A DNA stretch of 64,000 bases, from positions 939,576 to 1,003,575 of the forward strand of contig NZ_LT707420.1 in assembly GCF_900155605.1 (NCBI RefSeq), given 5' to 3'. Made by a program: the position numbers and the translations under genes. The first letter of the stretch is position 1. The number at the start of each line of letters is the position of its first letter. This stretch comes from Actinomyces marseillensis (GTDB taxonomy: Bacteria > Actinomycetota > Actinomycetes > Actinomycetales > Actinomycetaceae). Below, piece after piece: positions 34,117-42,466 of the stretch. A model generated the notes under the pieces. It was not told the origin of the DNA, ran no database searches, and saw nothing but the letters and a program-made list of their open reading frames with translations.

Positions 34117-34880
34117 CGGCCCACCTCCGTTTCTCGGTGGTCGACCGTAGTGCAGTGGTCGGCGTGTGGATCGCGTGCGTCGCTTCGAGCAGGGCCGTCG
34201 TAGGTAAAGTGCCCGGATCGGATGTGGAGTTCGCGATCGAGGACTGGGGCAAGTTCGCCCAGCTCGTGGAGAACCAGCAGGATCGTGACTCCCTCGTCCT
34301 TTGCAGCCTGGCAGATTTCAGCCAGCCTGGCGCGCGAGGATGCGTCAATTCCGGCCATGGGTTCGTCCATGATGAGGAGCTCAGGCTTGCGGACGAGCGC
34401 GCGTGCAATGAGTACGCGCTGCTGTTGCCCGCCGGAAAGAATGTGGAGTGGGTCCTTCGCGCGATGTGCGAGGCCGACGGCGCGTAGTGCTTCCAACGCT
34501 TTGGCGCGGTCGCCGCGCGAGTGCCACCACTTGCGAGTGCCGAGGAGCCCGGAGAGGACTACCTCAATGCATGATGAGGAAATCGCGCCGCCGGAGGACG
34601 CTCGTTGGGGAACGTAGCCGATACGCTGCCAGGGGATTGACGAGCGCTTTTGGGTGGAATTGCCAAAAAGCGTGATATCTCCCGAAGAAATGGGAGCTGT
34701 ACCAAGGATCGCTTTCATGAGTGTGGATTTTCCAGCGCCATTTGGGCCCGTTACTGCCACGCATTGCCCTTGGGGGATCGATGCGGTGATGCCATGAAGA
34801 ATGAGGTCGTGTTCCCAAGCGACGTGGACATGGTCCAGAGCAATCACCGGGTCAGGAGAGATATTGAATGTCGTTCCCAT
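34113..34880 (-). CDS. znuC: Zinc ABC transporter ATP-binding protein
   Basis: 255 residues. Walker A GPNGAGKST, signature LSGGQQQRVLIARALV, Walker B LLIMDEPMAGID and H-loop VLHE are intact. It powers zinc import with ZnuA and ZnuB. I chose ATG 34880; there is no ribosome site, and a TANNNT (TACACT) ends 8 bases upstream, so it may also be made from a leaderless message. The alternative ATG at 34910 lies inside the hairpin that separates it from znuA. Confidence 0.94.
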   Translation of the reverse strand: MGTTFNISPDPVIALDHVHVAWEHDLILHGITASIPQGQCVAVTGPNGAGKSTLMKAILGTAPISSGDITLFGNSTQKRSSIPWQRIGYVPQRASSGGAISSSCIEVVLSGLLGTRKWWHSRGDRAKALEALRAVGLAHRAKDPLHILSGGQQQRVLIARALVRKPELLIMDEPMAGIDASSRARLAEICQAAKDEGVTILLVLHELGELAPVLDRELHIRSGHFTYDGPARSDARDPHADHCTTVDHRETEVGR

Positions 34881-34896
34881 TAGTGTCGAGTGTAGT

Positions 34897-34940
34897 CGTT
34901 GGGGCGGCATGGTTCACTGTGGAATCATGCCGCCCCAACG
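34897..34940 (-). promoter_or_regulatory. Intercistronic hairpin between znuA and znuC
   Basis: Perfect 15-bp stem (34897-34911 with 34926-34940) and 14-base loop, no U run after it. It could stabilise the znuA 3' end and lower transporter expression relative to the binding protein. Confidence 0.65.
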
Positions 34941-34971
34941 CGGAGATATCAGTTCAAATCTAGCGCGGTGC

Positions 34972-35958
34972 TTACTCGCAGCTCAGAGCCTTTTGCAGTG
35001 CTTCAAGGTTCTCGTTCATCACTGCTTCGTAGTCCTTCGAATCATCGGCCTGTGATTCGATCGGATCGAGAACTGCAGTGGTGATTCCCAGATCCTTTGC
35101 TAGTGTTTCAGCAACCTTGGGGCTGAGGAGTTCTTCGGTGAAGATGGTCGTGATTCCCTTGGCCTTGACCGCATCGGAAATCTGCTTGAGTCGTGCGGGG
35201 GAGGGGGTTGAATCGGGATCGAGGCCGGACAGGCCCAGCTGGGTCAGGCCGGTGCGGTCCGCAAGGTATCCGAAGGCCTCGTGAGAGGTCACGAATTCCT
35301 TGTGCTGACACTTTGCGGTGCCGTCGACAAGCTTCTTGCTCAGGGCTTCCATCTGAGACTTCATGGAAGTAGCGTTCTTCTTGTAGGTCTCTGCATTGGT
35401 GGGGTCTGCTTGGGCAAGAGCGTCGCCGATTTGAGTCGCTGCGCTGGCCATGCGGGTGGGATCGAGCCAGAAGTGAGGGTCGGTTGAGCCGTGCTCGTGC
35501 TCATGTTCGTGAGCTTCTTCTGTCTTCTCGCCGTCGTCGGCGACGTCCAATTCACTTTCGTGCTTTTCGGCGTCAACCAGGTCAACGCTGGTTGAGACGT
35601 CGATGACGGTCTTGGGGGCGTTCAACTCAACGGCTTTATCAACGGCAGATTGGAAGCCCTTAAGGTAGACGACCGCTCCGGCTTGGGAAAGCTGCTGGAC
35701 CTTTTGGTTCGACAATTCGAGGTCGTGGGGTTCTGCTCCTGGAGGGGTCAGGGATTCAACACTGACCAGGTCTCCGCCGATCTTCTCGGTCAGGTACTGG
35801 AGGGGGTAGAAGCTAGCCATGACCTTCATGGGGGAAGCGGAAGCTTGGGAGCTTGAAGAGCCTGAGGATGGTGACGAGGCCGAAGAAGAACATGCGCTCA
35901 AAGCAAGCGCTGCGACGGCAGTAACGGCAAATACGGTATGTGAACGCGAAAAACTCAT
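34972..35958 (-). CDS. znuA: Zinc-binding lipoprotein ZnuA
   Basis: 328 residues. Lipoprotein signal with LSAC (Cys23) and a Ser-rich linker. Metal ligands expected in EPHD (His78), DPHFWLD (His162), TSHEAFGY and the Asp/Glu of the final lobe. A flexible acidic loop with alternating His (AHEHEHEHG, 149-157) is typical of zinc-specific rather than manganese-specific proteins. Captures Zn2+ outside the membrane for ZnuBC. ATG 35958 chosen because it sits 7 bases after a GATAAT -10, making the message leaderless; ATG 35967 and TTG 35973 lie inside the promoter. Confidence 0.93.
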   Translation of the reverse strand: MSFSRSHTVFAVTAVAALALSACSSSASSPSSGSSSSQASASPMKVMASFYPLQYLTEKIGGDLVSVESLTPPGAEPHDLELSNQKVQQLSQAGAVVYLKGFQSAVDKAVELNAPKTVIDVSTSVDLVDAEKHESELDVADDGEKTEEAHEHEHEHGSTDPHFWLDPTRMASAATQIGDALAQADPTNAETYKKNATSMKSQMEALSKKLVDGTAKCQHKEFVTSHEAFGYLADRTGLTQLGLSGLDPDSTPSPARLKQISDAVKAKGITTIFTEELLSPKVAETLAKDLGITTAVLDPIESQADDSKDYEAVMNENLEALQKALSCE

Positions 35959-35995
35959 GATAATCATTATCAAGCGTATTGATAACGATTGTCAA
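35958..35995 (-). promoter_or_regulatory. znuA promoter with two Zur boxes
   Basis: On the minus strand TTGACA (35990-35995), 18-base spacer and GATAAT (35966-35971). Two 15-base 7-1-7 boxes overlap it: 35958-35972 (TGATAAT-C-ATTATCA, perfect) and 35980-35994 (TGATAAC-G-ATTGTCA, imperfect), centres 22 bases apart. One covers the -10 and start codon, the other the -35. Confidence 0.82.
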
Positions 35996-37008
35996 AAGCG
36001 AACTCGCCCTGTGGACCCGCGCACGACGAGGTCGGGAGTAAACGCAAAATCCTGATGTTGCTGCGGTTTTTGCGAGTGAATTGCATCGAAGAGTGAAGAC
36101 ACTGCCGAATGTGAAATAGCTTCAACTGGCTGTCGGACCGTTGTGAGAGCGGGGGAGAGGTGGGGCATGAGGAAGGAGTCGTCAAAGCCGATGACCGAAA
36201 TGTCGCCGGGAACGCTCATCCCCCTGGATTGGATGGTTCGGATAGCCCCCATTGCCTGGAGATCAGACCCGGCAATGATTGCTGTTATTCCCGTATCGAT
36301 CAGGGAATGGGTTGCCGAGGCCGCGGCCTCGTAAGTGTAGAAAGTTTCCACAACCGTGGGGTCGGGAATCCCAAGTTCTTCGGACATGACCTGGCGGAAT
36401 GCCTCGCCTTTGCGCAGTGCTGGGACGACGTGATGGCGTCCGCCGAGCATTGCAATCTTGCGGTGGCCTAGTTCTTTGAGGTGTTGGATGGATGCACGAA
36501 TTCCTAGAGCATCTTCGGTTGAAAAGTCTGGTGCTTGAACCTCACTTCGAGCGCCATTAATGGTGACGAAGGGGAGATGGATTTGGGAAAGATTTGAGTA
36601 GCGGCTCAGGTCTGCTTGCAGATCTGCGTGGCGGCCGGAGACGAAGATGAGTCCTGAAACGCTGCGTGCAAGGAAAGCTTGAGTGTGCTCCTCCTCGCTG
36701 GTGGTGCCGGGGGTTTGCGAAGCAATAAAAGCTTGACCGCCTGCCCTGTCGACCTCTGTGTGGAGGGTGTGGGCGAAGGTGGCAAAAATGGGATTTGTCA
36801 GTTCTGGGACGATCACTCCGATGATGAGGCGGTTGTCATCGGCAAGCATGCTGGGGCGTTCGTAGCCAAGTTCGTCGATCGCTGTGAGAACTCGGTATCG
36901 AGTGTCGTCCGAAACCTGTCCGACTCCGTTAAATACGCGCGAAACGGTAGCGATGGAAACACCGGCATGTGAGGCAATGTCGGCCATGCGGGTGCGGTTC
37001 TTCGACAT
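35992..37008 (-). CDS. LacI-family sugar-responsive repressor
   Basis: 338 residues; ATG with AAAGG upstream. Helix-turn-helix RMADIASHAGVSIATVSRVFNG at the N-terminus with the hinge YERPSMLA, then a periplasmic-binding-like sensor domain (IIGVIVPELTNPIFA, GFDDSFLMPHLSPALTTVRQP). It is divergent from malE-F-G and most likely a MalR-type repressor of it. Its stop codon lies within the Zur box and -35 of znuA, so the two units are tightly packed. Confidence 0.93.
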   Translation of the reverse strand: MSKNRTRMADIASHAGVSIATVSRVFNGVGQVSDDTRYRVLTAIDELGYERPSMLADDNRLIIGVIVPELTNPIFATFAHTLHTEVDRAGGQAFIASQTPGTTSEEEHTQAFLARSVSGLIFVSGRHADLQADLSRYSNLSQIHLPFVTINGARSEVQAPDFSTEDALGIRASIQHLKELGHRKIAMLGGRHHVVPALRKGEAFRQVMSEELGIPDPTVVETFYTYEAAASATHSLIDTGITAIIAGSDLQAMGAIRTIQSRGMSVPGDISVIGFDDSFLMPHLSPALTTVRQPVEAISHSAVSSLFDAIHSQKPQQHQDFAFTPDLVVRGSTGRVRF

Positions 37009-37056
37009 CGAAGGGCCTTTCAGAATGGGCATGCATGATAGATGGGATGTGCCTCA

Positions 37057-37119
37057 AAGATATCATTTTTCTAACAATCCTGAAACCGCTTGCTGAAAAC
37101 GATTTTCTGTGATTAGAGT
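37057..37119. promoter_or_regulatory. Divergent lacI/malE promoters with LacI-type operator
   Basis: malE direction: TTGCTG (37090-37095), 18-base spacer, TAGAGT (37114-37119). lacI direction: TTTCAG (37080-37085), 17-base spacer, TATCTT (37057-37062). GAAAACGATTTTC (37095-37107), a CG-centred palindrome of LacI type, sits in the malE spacer. A second short palindrome GTACA-N4-TGTAC lies at 37135-37148. Confidence 0.55.
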
Positions 37120-37177
37120 GGTCTTAAGTGCAAAGTACAACTGTGTACGAGCAATACTCAATTGATCAGGAGTTGAC

Positions 37178-38404
37178 ATGCGACGAGGCATAGCAGTATG
37201 CGGAGTTTTGGCAGTTACAGCAACGCTTGCAGCGTGCTCGAATGGAAGCTCGAGCTCTTCGAGCAGCCAGTCGGCATCCGCAAGCGCTTCTTCTTCCGTC
37301 GGTTCGCTGACGGTGTGGGCCGATGACACCCGTTACTCGCAGATCCAGGAGCTGGCCAAGGACTTCACTGCAGCCACCAAGGTGGACGTTCAGGTTGTTC
37401 AGAAGTCTCAGACCGACATGGGTCAAGAGTTCATCAGCCAGGTTCCGACCGGAAACGGCCCCGACATCATGGTTACGGCTCACGACGGGCTCGGCCAGCT
37501 GGTGAAGAACGGCGTTATTTCCCCCGTTGACTTGGGCGATGCAAAGTCAAAGTTTTCCGAGGCGGCAATCCAGGGCGTGACCTACGACGGCAAGACCTAC
37601 GGCGTTCCCTACGCCGTTGAGTCTGTTGCACTGGTTCGTAACAACAAGCTCACTTCCGACTCCCCGAAGACCTTTGATGAAATGGTTGCCTCCGGTAAGA
37701 AGGCCGGTTCGGAGTACCCCTTCGTTGTTCAGATGGGCACCGACGGTGACCCCTACCACCTCTACGCTTTCGAGAGCTCCTTCGGCAACGAGGTCTTCAA
37801 GCAGTCCGCTGACGGCTCCTACACCTCTGATCTGACCCTGGGTGGAGCCGGCGCATCCGAGTTCACCCAGTGGCTCAAGGAGCAGGGTGCAGCAAAGACC
37901 CTCAACCCGAACATCACCTCCGACATTGCCAAGGATGCTTTCCTCAAGGGTAAGGCAGCCTACATGGTGACCGGCCCCTGGAATGTCACCGCTGCTAAGG
38001 AAGCCGGACTCGACGTCTCCGTCCTCCCGATTCCTTCCGCAGGCGGCAAGGAAGCCAAGCCCTTCGTTGGTGTTCAGACGTTCTACCAGAGCTCCAAGAC
38101 CCAGAACCAGGTTCTGGTCAGCAAGTTCTTCCAGTACCTGGAGACCAAGGAAGCACAGTCCAAGCTGCAGCAGCTGGGTGGACGCGTTCCGGCAATGATC
38201 GAAGTTGCTGACTCGCTCACCGACGAAAACCTCAAGCAGTTCGCTTCCATCGCCGGAAAGGGCCTGCCCATGCCGGCAATCCCCGAAATGAAAGCCGTGT
38301 GGGATTACTGGGGCAAGACTGAGGTCGCCATTGTAAATGGTGCCGATCCCGCCTCCTCGTGGGAGACCATGGTTAACAACATCAAGACCACAATGAACAA
38401 GTAG
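37178..38404 (+). CDS. malE: Maltose/maltodextrin-binding lipoprotein
   Basis: 408 residues; AGGAG before ATG. Lipobox LAAC (Cys20), Ser-rich linker, then an extracellular solute-binding domain of family 1: LTVWADD, GNGPDIMVTAHDGLGQLVKNG, TYGVPYAVESVALVRN, GKAAYMVTGPW and GGRVPA near the end. These closely follow MalE. It binds maltose or maltodextrins and delivers them to MalFG. Followed by two hairpins before malF. Confidence 0.92.
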   Translation: MRRGIAVCGVLAVTATLAACSNGSSSSSSSQSASASASSSVGSLTVWADDTRYSQIQELAKDFTAATKVDVQVVQKSQTDMGQEFISQVPTGNGPDIMVTAHDGLGQLVKNGVISPVDLGDAKSKFSEAAIQGVTYDGKTYGVPYAVESVALVRNNKLTSDSPKTFDEMVASGKKAGSEYPFVVQMGTDGDPYHLYAFESSFGNEVFKQSADGSYTSDLTLGGAGASEFTQWLKEQGAAKTLNPNITSDIAKDAFLKGKAAYMVTGPWNVTAAKEAGLDVSVLPIPSAGGKEAKPFVGVQTFYQSSKTQNQVLVSKFFQYLETKEAQSKLQQLGGRVPAMIEVADSLTDENLKQFASIAGKGLPMPAIPEMKAVWDYWGKTEVAIVNGADPASSWETMVNNIKTTMNK

Positions 38405-38415
38405 TGAGGTCTCCC

Positions 38416-38474
38416 GGTTTTGCGGGCGCCCAAACCGGGTGCCCGCAAAACCCATCCCTGAGCATTTTTGCTCA
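38416..38474 (+). promoter_or_regulatory. Two intercistronic hairpins between malE and malF
   Basis: Perfect 12-bp stem (38416-38427 with 38441-38452), then a 5-bp stem (38459-38463 with 38470-38474). Most likely 3'-end protection or partial termination, which would keep MalE in excess. Confidence 0.65.
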
Positions 38475-38513
38475 CGGTTCCCTAATCGCTGTTATAGGTA
38501 ACGAAGGACCACA

Positions 38514-40100
38514 ATGCCTGCAGCTTCTTCCTCGAGTACCGTTCAGAAGGACCGTACTTCGCATGCCCGTGATGTCATGCGGCCCGGTTTTATTGCGAAA
38601 CTCATCATCATGATGCTCATTGATGCGCTGGGCATCTACGGAATCATGGCGGCATGGGCCGTCGATTCTTGGATCATCATCGGTGTGATGGCGTTCCTGC
38701 TCATCGTCATTAACTGGGTGTATTTCTCGAAGAGAGCGCTCCCTGCTAAATATCTTCTCCCCGGCATGATCTTCCTCTTGATCTACCAGCTCTTCGTCAT
38801 GGGCTACACCGGGTATGTTTCATTGACCAACTACGGAGATGGTCACAACTCGACGAAGACGGATGCAATCGAAGCTATTTTGGCCTCGAACCGCCAGCGT
38901 GTTGAAGGAGCTCCAACTGTCCAGACCGCTGTCGTTGAAGATGGAAGCGAACTGGGCCTCGTTGTCGCAGACCCCGCGACCGGTGAACTGAAGCTTGGTA
39001 CGGCAACCAAGCCTCTCCAGAGCGTCCAGGGAACTGTGACGGCAATGGGAATTACCGATGTCTCGGGCTACAAGATCCTTGACCTTGGTGATCTGGCCAG
39101 CCGCCAGACGGAAGTTTCTCAGCTGACGGTTCCCGTGAGTTCCAACCTTGACGATGGCTACTATGTCACGACGGACGGAACCTCCGGCTACCTCGCCAAG
39201 TCCACCTTCACCTACGACGAAGCTGCCGATACACTGACGAACACGCAAAACGGTGTCGTCTACAAGGCGAATAACCAAAAGGGTGTTTTCGAAGATAGCC
39301 AGGGTAACCAGCTATCCACCGGTTGGCGTGTCTTTGTGGGTACTTCCAACTACTCACAGATGTTTTCGGGTTCTGGAATTGTCAAGCCATTCCTGAATGC
39401 GCTCGTGTGGTCTTTCGTCTTTGCCATCGGATCTGTCCTGTCGACATTCGCTTTTGGGCTTATCTTGGCGCTGATTTTCTCCGACAAGCGAATCCGAGGC
39501 CGAAAGATCTACCAGTCCTTGATGATCCTTCCCTACGCATTCCCTGGCTTCTTGGCGACCCTGGTGTGGAAGGGCATGCTCAACGAGGAATTCGGCTTCA
39601 TTAACAACGTGTTGCTTGGTGGGGCGCAGGTTCCGTGGTTGACCAATGGACTTATGGCGAAGGTCGCGATCCTCGGTGTGAACCTCTGGCTCGGCTTCCC
39701 CTATATGTTCCTCGTCTGCTTGGGTGCGCTTCAGTCGCTCCCGGGAGATGTTGAAGAAGCGGCAAAGATGGATGGTGCGTCTGGATTGCGAACCATCTGG
39801 TCGATCAAGCTGCCTCTGGTTTTGCAATCCACAACCCCGCTGCTGATTGCGTCTTTCGCGTTTAACTTCAACAACTTCTCGTTGATTTACATGCTGACGA
39901 AGGGTGGGCCGGACTTTGAGGGTGTGCCCTACGCCTTGGGTCAGACTGACATCTTGATTTCGATGGTCTACAAGATCGCCTTCGCGGGCGGCCAGTACAA
40001 CTATGGTTTGGCCTCGGCAATGTCGATCTTCATCTTCGCTGTTGTTGGTGTGATCGCCTGGCTTGGATTCCGTCAGACAAAGGCATTGGAGGAACTGTGA
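38514..40100 (+). CDS. malF: Maltose/maltodextrin ABC permease MalF
   Basis: 528 residues; GAAGGA before ATG. Two to three N-terminal helices, a large extracellular P2-like domain (about 105-280) and a C-terminal permease core with the EAA loop EEAAKMDGASGLRTIWSIKLP. The big P2 loop is diagnostic of MalF and touches MalE. TGATG overlap with malG. Confidence 0.94.
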   Translation: MPAASSSSTVQKDRTSHARDVMRPGFIAKLIIMMLIDALGIYGIMAAWAVDSWIIIGVMAFLLIVINWVYFSKRALPAKYLLPGMIFLLIYQLFVMGYTGYVSLTNYGDGHNSTKTDAIEAILASNRQRVEGAPTVQTAVVEDGSELGLVVADPATGELKLGTATKPLQSVQGTVTAMGITDVSGYKILDLGDLASRQTEVSQLTVPVSSNLDDGYYVTTDGTSGYLAKSTFTYDEAADTLTNTQNGVVYKANNQKGVFEDSQGNQLSTGWRVFVGTSNYSQMFSGSGIVKPFLNALVWSFVFAIGSVLSTFAFGLILALIFSDKRIRGRKIYQSLMILPYAFPGFLATLVWKGMLNEEFGFINNVLLGGAQVPWLTNGLMAKVAILGVNLWLGFPYMFLVCLGALQSLPGDVEEAAKMDGASGLRTIWSIKLPLVLQSTTPLLIASFAFNFNNFSLIYMLTKGGPDFEGVPYALGQTDILISMVYKIAFAGGQYNYGLASAMSIFIFAVVGVIAWLGFRQTKALEEL

Positions 40101-40996
40101 TGAGCGCACAAAGCAAAGAAAATGCACAGTTGACAACGCTCCGCGGCTCACGTTGGTGGAAGGAAGTCGGCTGGAGGCACATTGTGGGTATCGCAGTGAT
40201 TATTTACTGCCTCATCCCGCTGCTCTACGTGCTTTCGGTGTCCTTTATTCCGAATGCGACACTGACCTCCGGTATCAGCTTCTCTGATGGACTGACCCTT
40301 GATCACTTCAAGGCGTTGGGGAGTGACCAGTACAGCATGTACTGGAAGTGGATTCTCAATTCTTTGGTCGTCTCGACGGTGACCGCCATTGGAACTGTCC
40401 TTATGGGCGCGGCCGCTGCCTACGCCTTCAGTCGTTTCCGCTTCCGGGGCCGTCGTGGGACGCTGACCTTCCTGCTTCTGGTTCAGATGTTCCCGCAGAT
40501 GCTGGCTTTTGTGGCTCTCTTCCTGCTCTTGCTGGGAATTAAGGATATCTTCCCGGTTTTGGGCTTGAACTCGAAGCTTGGCCTGATCTGTGTCTACCTC
40601 GGTGGCGCGTTGGGTTCGAACACCTTCCTGCTCTTCGGTTTCTTCAACTCCGTTCCTCGCGAACTTGATGAGGCCGCAGAGATCGATGGCGCTTCGCATG
40701 CTCAGACTTTCTGGACAATCATCATGCCCTTGGTTCTTCCTGTTCTGGCAGTTGTTAGTCTGCTGAGCTTCATCTCCAGCTTCGGTGATTTCGTTATTGC
40801 CAAGGTTGTTATGCAAACCCCCGATCAGTACACGCTGGCCGTGGGCATGTACAACTGGGCAGCTGACGAACGTAATGCCCCGTGGGGTGTCTTCGCGGCA
40901 GGCTCGATCATTGCAGCAATTCCGGTGATCTTGCTCTTCCAGTACCTGCAGAAGTACATCGTTTCCGGTTTGACCTCCGGTGCGGTGAAGGGCTAA
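40100..40996 (+). CDS. malG: Maltose/maltodextrin ABC permease MalG
   Basis: 298 residues from ATG 40100 (GGAGG 7 bases upstream); a GTG 3 bases earlier is the alternative. Six helices, EAA loop ELDEAAEIDGASHAQTFWTIIMPL, and the C-terminal segment that enters the MalE cleft in other species. No ATP-binding subunit follows; a shared MsiK/MalK-type ATPase encoded elsewhere is usual in actinobacteria. Confidence 0.94.
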   Translation: MSAQSKENAQLTTLRGSRWWKEVGWRHIVGIAVIIYCLIPLLYVLSVSFIPNATLTSGISFSDGLTLDHFKALGSDQYSMYWKWILNSLVVSTVTAIGTVLMGAAAAYAFSRFRFRGRRGTLTFLLLVQMFPQMLAFVALFLLLLGIKDIFPVLGLNSKLGLICVYLGGALGSNTFLLFGFFNSVPRELDEAAEIDGASHAQTFWTIIMPLVLPVLAVVSLLSFISSFGDFVIAKVVMQTPDQYTLAVGMYNWAADERNAPWGVFAAGSIIAAIPVILLFQYLQKYIVSGLTSGAVKG

Positions 40997-41021
40997 GCAC
41001 CCGCTTCTCGCTGACCTAGCT

Positions 41022-41066
41022 CCGGCCTCGTTCCTCATTGTGGGGACGAGGCCGGGGCTCTTTTTG
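41022..41066 (+). terminator. Terminator after malG
   Basis: CCGGCCTCGTTCC (41022-41034) pairs with GGGACGAGGCCGG with one G-U, then GGCTC and TTTTT (41061-41065). Confidence 0.88.
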
Positions 41067-41119
41067 TGCGCAAAAGTGGGGGAATGGGCGGTGCATCGTA
41101 AGAGATTTTGATCGAGGAC

Positions 41120-41173
41120 TTGACAGAGGGGTAGGTTCAGTGGTTCATTAGTCATGTAATGAACCACTGAACC
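41120..41173 (+). promoter_or_regulatory. Promoter and 40-bp palindromic operator of the GntR-ABC cassette
   Basis: TTGACA (41120-41125), 18-base spacer, TTCATT (41144-41149). A perfect 17-bp inverted repeat (41134-41150 with 41157-41173, 6-base centre) covers the spacer, the -10 and the leader up to the ribosome site. Large palindromes directly before ytrA-type genes are known autoregulatory sites. Confidence 0.72.
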
Positions 41174-41186
41174 GGGGAGGTTGCCC

Positions 41187-41576
41187 ATGGCGCCTACATT
41201 CGTCTCAGGGATTCCCATCTACGTGCAGATCGCCGATGACGTCCGCGCGCAGATCCTACGGGGTGCCCTGCGTGCCGGGGATCAGCTCACTTCCACCACT
41301 GAGTACTCCGCGACCTATCGGATCAACCCGGCAACCGTCGGTAAGGCCTTCGCGATCCTTGTCGACGAGGGCCTCGTCGAAAAGCGGCGCGGCATCGGTA
41401 TGTTCGTCGCCGAAGGCGCGCAGCGCGCGCTCGTGGCTGACGGGCTCGCGTCCTACGTGGAGGAGACCCTGAACCCCGCCGTCGAAGCCGGCCTGGCACT
41501 AGGCCTTAGCATCGACGCCATCATCGACCACGTCCGCGCCTACGGTGCCGACACAACAGCCAAGGAGAACTCATGA
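41187..41576 (+). CDS. GntR-family regulator, YtrA type
   Basis: 129 residues; GGAGG 6 bases before ATG (a TTG two codons earlier is rejected). Winged helix in 1-75 (IPIYVQIADDVRAQIL, LTSTTEYSATYRINPATVGKAF, GLVEKRRGIGMFV) with only about 50 residues after it, the small effector part typical of YtrA. Translationally coupled to the ABC gene. Such regulators control their own ABC transporter in response to cell-wall antibiotics or other stress. Confidence 0.92.
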   Translation: MAPTFVSGIPIYVQIADDVRAQILRGALRAGDQLTSTTEYSATYRINPATVGKAFAILVDEGLVEKRRGIGMFVAEGAQRALVADGLASYVEETLNPAVEAGLALGLSIDAIIDHVRAYGADTTAKENS

Positions 41577-42466
41577 TCACCCTCGACTCCATAAGCCACA
41601 CCTATCCCAGAGAGATAACTTCGGCGCTACATGATGTCTCCCTTACCCTCGGAGACGCTAGCGTCACCGCCCTCGTCGGCCCCAACGGATCGGGCAAGAC
41701 GACACTCATGCAGATCCTCGGCGGCCTGATGGTCCGCACCTCGGGGAGCGTTGCCATCGACGGTAGTCAGGCCAGCGCCGACGACCTGCTCGCTGGCTCG
41801 ATCATGGCCTCGTCCAGCCGAGACCTCGACGATGTCCCCGCAACTATCCTGATCCAATACGCCCGTCTGCGTCCCACCTGGGACGAGAAACTCTTCGAGC
41901 GCTACGTCACGCGCTTCGACCTCAAGGTCCGCCGCAAGTCCCTCAGCAAACTCTCCGCTGGACAGGCCGCTGTCTTCACCGGCGCGATTGCCCTGGCATC
42001 GGGCGCGCCCATCACCCTCCTCGACGAGATCCAGGCACCCCTGGACGTACCCACGCGCTACGCCTTCTACGAGGAAATCCTCACCCTGGCGGGGGAGGTC
42101 ATGGAAGGAAAGCGCCCGCAGCGCCGCTTCCTCGTTTCCTCGCACATGGTCTCCGAACTCGAAAAGGTCGCCGAAGACGTCATCGTTTTGAAGAAAGGCC
42201 TGCTCCTTGCTCATGAGAGCGTCGACGACTTCACCTGCCGAGTCTGTGCGCTGACCGGCCACGCCTCCGACGTCGAGCGCTTCCTTGCCGCCCACCCGGA
42301 CCTCGCCGTCATCGCGAGCCGTGAGCTCGGCTCCACGCGAGAGATCGTCGTGGACCTGCGTGGCAGCGCCGTCGGCGACACCGAGCTCGCATCCCACTCC
42401 CTGACCTCTTCGCCCTGTTCCTTCCAGGACGCCTTCGCCTACCTCATTCAGGAGAATGACCAATGA
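41573..42466 (+). CDS. ABC transporter ATP-binding protein (YtrB-like) with altered motifs
   Basis: 297 residues; start overlaps the gntR stop. Walker A GPNGSGKTT (36-44). The signature reads LSAGQ (about 125-130) instead of LSGGQ and Walker B ends LLDEIQAPLD instead of LLDEP-x-x-GLD; the catalytic Glu and H-loop (SSH) remain. A C-terminal 90-residue domain (VCALTGHASDVERFLAAHP...) follows, as in several exporters. Probably active but divergent. Overlaps the next gene by 4 bases. Confidence 0.9.
   Translation: MITLDSISHTYPREITSALHDVSLTLGDASVTALVGPNGSGKTTLMQILGGLMVRTSGSVAIDGSQASADDLLAGSIMASSSRDLDDVPATILIQYARLRPTWDEKLFERYVTRFDLKVRRKSLSKLSAGQAAVFTGAIALASGAPITLLDEIQAPLDVPTRYAFYEEILTLAGEVMEGKRPQRRFLVSSHMVSELEKVAEDVIVLKKGLLLAHESVDDFTCRVCALTGHASDVERFLAAHPDLAVIASRELGSTREIVVDLRGSAVGDTELASHSLTSSPCSFQDAFAYLIQENDQ

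Noticed and set aside
37135..37148. GTACA-N4-TGTAC as a second LacI operator upstream of malE
   Set aside because: It does not have the CG-centred form of LacI sites and is short enough to be chance; kept only as a note in the promoter entry.
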